Source of the DNA: Collinsella sp.
GTDB lineage: Bacteria; Actinomycetota; Coriobacteriia; Coriobacteriales; Coriobacteriaceae
Length of the DNA stretch: 17,834 bases
Reading direction: 5' to 3'
Assembly (NCBI GenBank): GCA_022745215.1
Contig: JAIIWC010000039.1
Location: 1 to 17,834, forward strand
Part shown: positions 14,518 to 17,834 of the stretch, one piece after another
Layout: every line of letters begins with the position of its first letter
Numbering within the stretch: position 1 is the stretch's first letter
Program-made: the position numbers and the translations under genes
Notes under the pieces: generated by a model
Database searches by the model: none
The model's input: only the letters and a program-made list of their open reading frames with translations
What the model was told of the DNA's origin: nothing

Positions 14518-15243
14518 TTAAACAGGCTTCTTGTTGAGAATCACGCCGTTGGTGGTGTAGCCCATGCGGTCGAGTGCCTCGAGCGCAGCGGCTCCCTCGG
14601 CCTCCTTCTTGGAGGAACCGGTGCCGCGGCCCTGGCGAATGCCGTCGATGAGCACCACAGCGGTAAAGGTGGGCGCATGCGCCGGGCCCTCGGAGCCAAC
14701 GAGCTTATACGCAGGGGGCTCATGACCGTCGGCTTGCACGCACTCCTGCAAAAACGACTTGGGGTTCGCAGGATGCTCGGCACGCTCGGAAGCCAAATGC
14801 GGCTTAAGCGTACGGTGAATGAACTCCGCCGCAACATCCCAGCCGGCATCCAGGTACAGCGCGCCCACGAGCGACTCGTAGACGTTCTCGAGCGCCGAGT
14901 GCAGGCCGCGCGCACCGGTACCGGTCTCGGAGGCACCAAAGATAATGATGTCGTCGATGCCCAGCTCATGCGACACCTCGGACAGCGTGGCGCCCGAGAC
15001 AAGCGACACCTTCAGGCGCGTGAGCTTGCCCTCGTCAAACTCGGGATAGGACTCAAAGAGCGAACGGGCGACGACGGCGCCCAAAATGGAATCACCCAAA
15101 AACTCAAGGCGCTCGTAGCTTGCCGAGACTGGCTGGCTTTCGACGGCCGAAGGATGCGTAAGAGCCGCGCGCAGCAGCACCTTGTCATTGAACTCGTGGC
15201 CCAGAATCTCCTGGGCGCGCGTAAGTCGTTCGGATAAAGCCAA
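14518..15243 (-). CDS. rnc: Ribonuclease III
   Basis: Cleaves double-stranded RNA, mainly in rRNA precursor processing. The 241-residue product has the RNase III domain (1-152) with the signature ERLEFLGDS (44-52) and the second active-site segment ENVYESLVGALYLDAG (119-134), then a dsRNA-binding domain (about 160-229) with SSKKEAEGAAALEAL. In the second segment the usual ADxxEA aspartate (Asp114 in E. coli numbering) is Asn120, while the essential glutamate is kept as Glu123. The start is TTG 15243: no ATG fits, and GGGAGG (15257-15252), embedded in the last acpP codons, lies eight bases upstream. The gene starts three bases after the acpP stop, so it is probably coupled to acpP. Confidence 0.95.
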   Translation of the reverse strand: MALSERLTRAQEILGHEFNDKVLLRAALTHPSAVESQPVSASYERLEFLGDSILGAVVARSLFESYPEFDEGKLTRLKVSLVSGATLSEVSHELGIDDIIIFGASETGTGARGLHSALENVYESLVGALYLDAGWDVAAEFIHRTLKPHLASERAEHPANPKSFLQECVQADGHEPPAYKLVGSEGPAHAPTFTAVVLIDGIRQGRGTGSSKKEAEGAAALEALDRMGYTTNGVILNKKPV

Positions 15244-15246
15244 GAC

Positions 15247-15489
15247 CTAAGCCTCCCTGGCGTTTTCGATCGCGTCGACGGCGTCGGCGACAGAGTTGAG
15301 CGAGAGCAGGGTCTCATCATCGATCTCGAGATTGAACTCGTCCTCGATAGCCGTAACCAGTTGCAGGCGCTCGAGCGAGTTGGCATCGAGGTCGTCAAAG
15401 GTGGTCTCATCGCTAATTTCGGCAACATCGACGCCCAGAACGTCAGCAGCGACCTCGGCGATCTTGTCGAAGATTTCGGAGCGGTCCAT
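15247..15489 (-). CDS. acpP: Acyl carrier protein
   Basis: Small acidic carrier of growing acyl chains on a 4'-phosphopantetheine arm. The 80-residue product is of normal length, with the modification site Ser38 in FDDLDANSLERLQLVTAIEDEF. The usual DSL motif reads NSL here; serine itself is kept. ATG 15489 is supported by GAGAGGAA (15502-15495) five bases upstream; upstream codons in the same frame are not ACP-like. It lies between plsX and rnc, a common arrangement, although fabD, fabG and fabF, which often lie here, are absent. A hairpin lies just upstream of the SD. Confidence 0.95.
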   Translation of the reverse strand: MDRSEIFDKIAEVAADVLGVDVAEISDETTFDDLDANSLERLQLVTAIEDEFNLEIDDETLLSLNSVADAVDAIENAREA

Positions 15490-15524
15490 AGCGCTTCCTC
15501 TCATAGTGCATGAATACCAAAAGA

Positions 15525-15548
15525 TTGGCACCGCGCGGGCGGCGCCAA
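15525..15548 (-). terminator. Terminator-like hairpin between plsX and acpP
   Basis: On the minus strand TTGGCGCCGC and GCGGTGCCAA form a 10-bp stem with one G-U pair and a 4-base loop, followed by TCTTTTGG. The plus-strand copy would contain an A-C mismatch. It lies 65 bases after the plsX stop and about 22 bases before the acpP SD, so it could end plsX transcripts or form part of the acpP leader. Confidence 0.6.
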
Positions 15549-15560
15549 GACACGGTTTTG

Positions 15561-15566
15561 ATTCTA
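15561..15566 (-). promoter_or_regulatory. acpP: Possible acpP -10 element
   Basis: TAGAAT (minus strand) matches five of six bases of a -10 box and would start transcription near 15554, just before the hairpin at 15548. No good -35 is seen upstream, so this is weak. Confidence 0.25.
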
Positions 15567-15613
15567 CCCCACGACGTGCGCCGCGAGGCACATAACAGCG
15601 CTCTAACTCGCTC

Positions 15614-16633
15614 TTATAAAACGATACCGTCCATGGAGTTGGCGACGTTCTCGACCAGTCCGGCACGAACGGCCTCAGCCGCGGCGAGCGTGCCGTTTTT
15701 AACTGCCTCGACCGAGGTGGCACCGTGGCCGATCAAGACCACACCGCGCAGGCCCAGCAGGATGGCGCCGCCCTTGGCATCACCAGAGAGCTTGGCCTTT
15801 ATCTCGCGCATCTGCTTTTTAATGAGTAGCGCGGCGATCTTGGTGCCGAGCGAGGTCATAAAGGCACCCTTGAGTTCCTGCAGCAAAAACTTGGCAGCGC
15901 CCTCAGTGGCCTTGAGAGCGATATTACCCGACATGCCGTCGGCAACAACGACATCGAAATTGCCCGAGGTGAGGTCGGTGCCTTCGCAGTTACCCACAAA
16001 GCCCGGAACCGCGGCCTTCATAGCAGGGAAACAGGCCTTGGTAAAGTTGGAACCCTTCTCGTCCTCGGTGCCATTGGCGAGCAGGCCCACGCGGGGGTGC
16101 TCGATGCCCAGGACAACGCGGGCATAGGCGCTACCCATCTGGGCAAAACGTACCATGTCATCGACCTCGACATCGGGGTTAGCACCCATATCGCACAGCA
16201 CCGTCAAACCGCCGGCGCGATTGGGCAACGCATTGGTCAGACAGGGACGCACCGGCTGCTTCTTGCCTTCGGCCATATATCTAAACGGTGTGACGTAGGC
16301 GGTCGCAGCAGCTGTCATGGCGCCGGTCGAGCCGGCGGAGAAGAACGCGTCCGCATTGCCCTTTTTGATGGCGCGGCACGACAGCACGATCGACGACTTG
16401 CGCTTGGTCATCACGGCGCGAATGGGATCGTCATCCATGGCGATAACGTCGGGTGCCTCAAGGGCCTCAACACGTGCATGGGAAGCAGCAAAGGGATTGA
16501 CGATTTCAGCGGGGCCAGCTGCCAAGACCTCGATATCGGGATCGGCGGCAAGTGCAGCCTCGATACCATCGAGAACAACCTGAGGTTTCTCGTCTCCGCC
16601 CACAACGTCTACACAAACGCGAACGTTACTCAT
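15614..16633 (-). CDS. plsX: Phosphate acyltransferase PlsX
   Basis: Converts acyl-ACP and phosphate to acyl-phosphate, the first step of the PlsX/PlsY route to phosphatidic acid. The 339-residue product begins MSNVRVCVDVVGGDEKPQVVLDG, the PlsX form of the DxMGGDxxP motif with Val in place of Met, and contains FFSAGSTGAMTAAA (about 97-110), CDMGANPDVEVDDMVRFAQMG, LLANGTEDEKGS, and NCEGTDLTSGNFDVVVADGMSGNIALK. These are standard PlsX landmarks. I chose ATG 16633, seven bases after AAGGAG (16646-16641), over ATG 16639, which is only one base from it. It sits between rpmF and acpP as in many bacteria, with a terminator-like hairpin directly upstream of its SD. Confidence 0.96.
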   Translation of the reverse strand: MSNVRVCVDVVGGDEKPQVVLDGIEAALAADPDIEVLAAGPAEIVNPFAASHARVEALEAPDVIAMDDDPIRAVMTKRKSSIVLSCRAIKKGNADAFFSAGSTGAMTAAATAYVTPFRYMAEGKKQPVRPCLTNALPNRAGGLTVLCDMGANPDVEVDDMVRFAQMGSAYARVVLGIEHPRVGLLANGTEDEKGSNFTKACFPAMKAAVPGFVGNCEGTDLTSGNFDVVVADGMSGNIALKATEGAAKFLLQELKGAFMTSLGTKIAALLIKKQMREIKAKLSGDAKGGAILLGLRGVVLIGHGATSVEAVKNGTLAAAEAVRAGLVENVANSMDGIVL

Positions 16634-16650
16634 ATACATGCTCCTTATAC

Positions 16651-16680
16651 AAAAATGGCCGACTCATTGAGCCGGCCATT
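16651..16680 (-). terminator. Intrinsic terminator-like hairpin between rpmF and plsX
   Basis: On the minus strand AATGGCCGGCTC and GAGTCGGCCATT form a 12-bp stem with a 3-base loop and one G-U pair, followed at once by TTTTT (16655-16651). The plus copy has an A-C mismatch. It ends four bases before the plsX SD, so plsX must be read by escape from this site or by regulated readthrough. Confidence 0.75.
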
Positions 16681-16683
16681 GTG

Positions 16684-16697
16684 GTTCCATTTGGAAC
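16684..16697. repeat. Short perfect inverted repeat downstream of rpmF
   Basis: GTTCCATTTGGAAC is a perfect inverted repeat (6-bp arms, 2-base centre) between the rpmF stop and the terminator hairpin. A loop this small is poor for RNA folding, so a protein site or chance is more likely. Confidence 0.3.
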
Positions 16698-16720
16698 GGC
16701 ATCGCATCCAGAGTATACCG

Positions 16721-16900
16721 TTACTCGGTAACGATAACCTCGCGGTCCTTGTAGAAACCGCAGCTGGGGCACACGTGGTGCGGAAGCTTGACAGCGCCGC
16801 AACGGGGGCACGTGGACTGAGCCGCAGCCGAGATCTTCATGTTGGCGGAACGACGGGTGTGAGTGCGGATACGACCCTGCTTTTGTTTAGGTACGGGCAT
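16721..16900 (-). CDS. rpmF: 50S ribosomal protein L32
   Basis: Small component of the large ribosomal subunit. The minus strand encodes 59 residues beginning MPVPKQKQGRIRTHTRRSAN, the standard L32 start, with four cysteines in two CxxC pairs (Cys31, Cys34, Cys44, Cys47) forming a zinc ribbon, and ending DREVIVTE. This is the zinc-binding (C+) form, which many bacteria replace with a cysteine-free paralogue under zinc limitation; no paralogue is in the window. ATG 16900 has an AAGGAAGG SD (16914-16907) six bases upstream. The order DUF177-rpmF-plsX is widely conserved. Confidence 0.96.
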   Translation of the reverse strand: MPVPKQKQGRIRTHTRRSANMKISAAAQSTCPRCGAVKLPHHVCPSCGFYKDREVIVTE

Positions 16901-16947
16901 AGTGACCTTCCTTATGAACTATCCAGTGTGGCGATTACGCGCAAGTA

Positions 16948-16975
16948 GCGATACTACCACAGTTTTACTCGTCAA
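16948..16975 (-). promoter_or_regulatory. rpmF: Possible rpmF promoter
   Basis: TTGACG (16975-16970) overlaps the last DUF177 codons and is 16 bases from TATCGC (16953-16948). The -35 is good, the -10 poor. It would add L32 transcription independent of the upstream genes. Confidence 0.3.
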
Positions 16976-17519
16976 GCTTGAGATTCTTCAATGCTGCAAA
17001 TGGATTTTCCGTGGCAGCGGCCCATTCTGCCTCTGCCTGGGCGGCGCAATCGCATTGCTCGACGTTGAGATTGCAACCGCAAGTGGGGCACAGACCGCGG
17101 CAATCGGGCTTGCACAGAACGACAAACGGCGTGTCCATAACGACCGCGTCGTTGATGGGCTCACCCAGATCCACGATGCGGTCCTCACCCAGGAGCTCGT
17201 AGCCGTCCTCGTAGGCCTCAGGATCCTCGGGCTCCTCAAAGAGGTAGAACTCCTCGATCTCGCCGGCGATATCAAACGAGGCGGGCTCCAGGCAACGGTC
17301 GCACTCGCCGGCGGCGTGCGCGCGGACCATGCCGGTAAGCAAAACACCGGTACCGGCATTGGTAAAGACAACATCGTAGTCGATGCCGTCCTGTAGCTGG
17401 TACTCCTTCTCGCCCACGGTGTAGGTGGCGACATCGACCTTACCGGTCAGCGGATACGAATCACCAGGGAACTCGAGCTGCTCGGAAAGATCGACGGTAA
17501 CGCTCGGGAACTCAGCCAT
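16965..17519 (-). CDS. DUF177 family protein (YceD-like)
   Basis: The 184-residue protein belongs to the YceD/DUF177 family, linked in E. coli and plants to 23S rRNA accumulation and almost always encoded beside rpmF. The N-terminal half is beta-rich and not strongly conserved. The diagnostic part is cysteine-rich: GECDRCLEP (72-79) and LCKPDCRGLCPTCGCNLN (135-152), followed by CDC (156-158), which probably binds zinc. An acidic stretch lies between them (89-122). ATG 17519 overlaps the upstream stop by one base (TAATG); a purine-rich GTGG just before is a weak SD, so coupling is likely. The molecular function is not established. Confidence 0.92.
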   Translation of the reverse strand: MAEFPSVTVDLSEQLEFPGDSYPLTGKVDVATYTVGEKEYQLQDGIDYDVVFTNAGTGVLLTGMVRAHAAGECDRCLEPASFDIAGEIEEFYLFEEPEDPEAYEDGYELLGEDRIVDLGEPINDAVVMDTPFVVLCKPDCRGLCPTCGCNLNVEQCDCAAQAEAEWAAATENPFAALKNLKLDE

Positions 17520-17834
17520 TACCACTGACCATTCTGTTGGGCGGCACCCTCGTTGAGCTGCTGACGGCAACGGGTAACGGTGCCGGTCAGGCTCTTGAGG
17601 TTCTCCTCCAGGTGCGTAAAGACCTGCTCTGCGTAGTCCTCGGCAGCATAACGCGTCTCGCGCTCGTACTGTTGGGCACGATCGCGGATGTCATCGGCCT
17701 GCTGCTGTGCTAAGCGGACGATCTCCTGCTCACCGGCAATGGTGAGGGCCTGCTGCTGAGCGTCGGCGATGATGGAATCGGCCTGAGCGGCGGCGGAAGC
17801 CATAAGCTCCTCGCGCTCCTTGAGGATACGGCGG
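17519..17834 (-). CDS. Coiled-coil DivIVA/SepIVA-like protein, 5' end outside the window
   Basis: The open frame enters from the right edge (visible start RRILKEREELMASAAAQAD) and runs 104 residues to TAA at 17519-17521. It is almost entirely charged coiled coil with alanine and glutamine (ADSIIADAQQQALTIAGEQE, DDIRDRAQQYERETRYAAED), with no membrane segment, resembling the C-terminal part of DivIVA-domain and ATP-synthase-b-like proteins. By position directly upstream of DUF177 it corresponds to mycobacterial SepIVA, a septum and cell-envelope regulator with a DivIVA-like domain. That link is by synteny and composition; the diagnostic N-terminal domain lies outside. The ATG at 17803 is internal, since the frame continues upstream without a stop. 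Confidence 0.7.
   Translation of the reverse strand, partial: RRILKEREELMASAAAQADSIIADAQQQALTIAGEQEIVRLAQQQADDIRDRAQQYERETRYAAEDYAEQVFTHLEENLKSLTGTVTRCRQQLNEGAAQQNGQW

Noticed and set aside
1..17834. tRNA, rRNA, CRISPR array or replication origin
   Set aside because: No cloverleaf, rRNA signature, regularly spaced repeat or DnaA-box cluster was seen by eye on either strand.

Overview
The window looks like chromosomal DNA of a high-G+C Gram-positive of the Coriobacteriia, most like Collinsella. This is inferred from protein character (Clostridium-like ThyA, a DUF134 fusion, actinobacterial smc-region gene order) and from GTG/TTG starts; no database was searched. Almost everything is core housekeeping. 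The exceptions are a mobile-element graveyard at the left edge and one unusual metal-linked regulator fusion near 7.7-8.45 kb.

Layout. (1) Positions 1-650 are decayed mobile DNA: an IS3-type transposase C-terminal remnant (minus) with a frameshift in a 9-base homopolymer, its probable IS end near 141, and the C-terminal tail of a large serine recombinase (plus, about 511-648) running into the 3' end of a DUF523 gene. (2) 578-3058, minus: DUF523 and ftsH, separated by a strong intrinsic terminator. (3) 3136-3621, plus: a CobO/BtuR-type corrinoid adenosyltransferase, convergent with a MATE exporter (3644-4993, minus); a single hairpin contains both stop codons. (4) 5119-7519, minus: a SpoU/TrmH rRNA methyltransferase, then the folate pair thyA-folA, in which the SD of folA overlaps the thyA stop. 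(5) 7606-8450, plus: a DUF134 DNA-binding domain fused to a NifX/NafY-like domain with a His/Cys-rich tail. Two near-identical 14-bp palindromes lie 53 bp apart upstream, and a near-perfect internal Shine-Dalgarno sits at the domain junction. (6) 8568-17834, minus: a long block that reads, in transcription order, coiled-coil DivIVA/SepIVA-like gene (cut by the window edge), DUF177, rpmF, plsX, acpP, rnc, smc, ftsY, ffh. Junctions are tight (TAATG overlaps, SDs built into preceding stop codons), which points to translational coupling.

How the genes work together. The large minus block joins lipid synthesis (PlsX, AcpP), ribosome production (L32, DUF177), RNA processing (RNase III), chromosome organisation (SMC) and co-translational membrane targeting (FtsY, Ffh). 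Its order resembles the Mycobacterium sepIVA-DUF177-rnc-smc-ftsY-ffh region. Inside it, terminator-like hairpins sit directly before the SDs of plsX and acpP, suggesting partial termination rather than true operon ends.

The best candidate for something undescribed is the DUF134-NifX fusion with its twin operators and likely second translation start.
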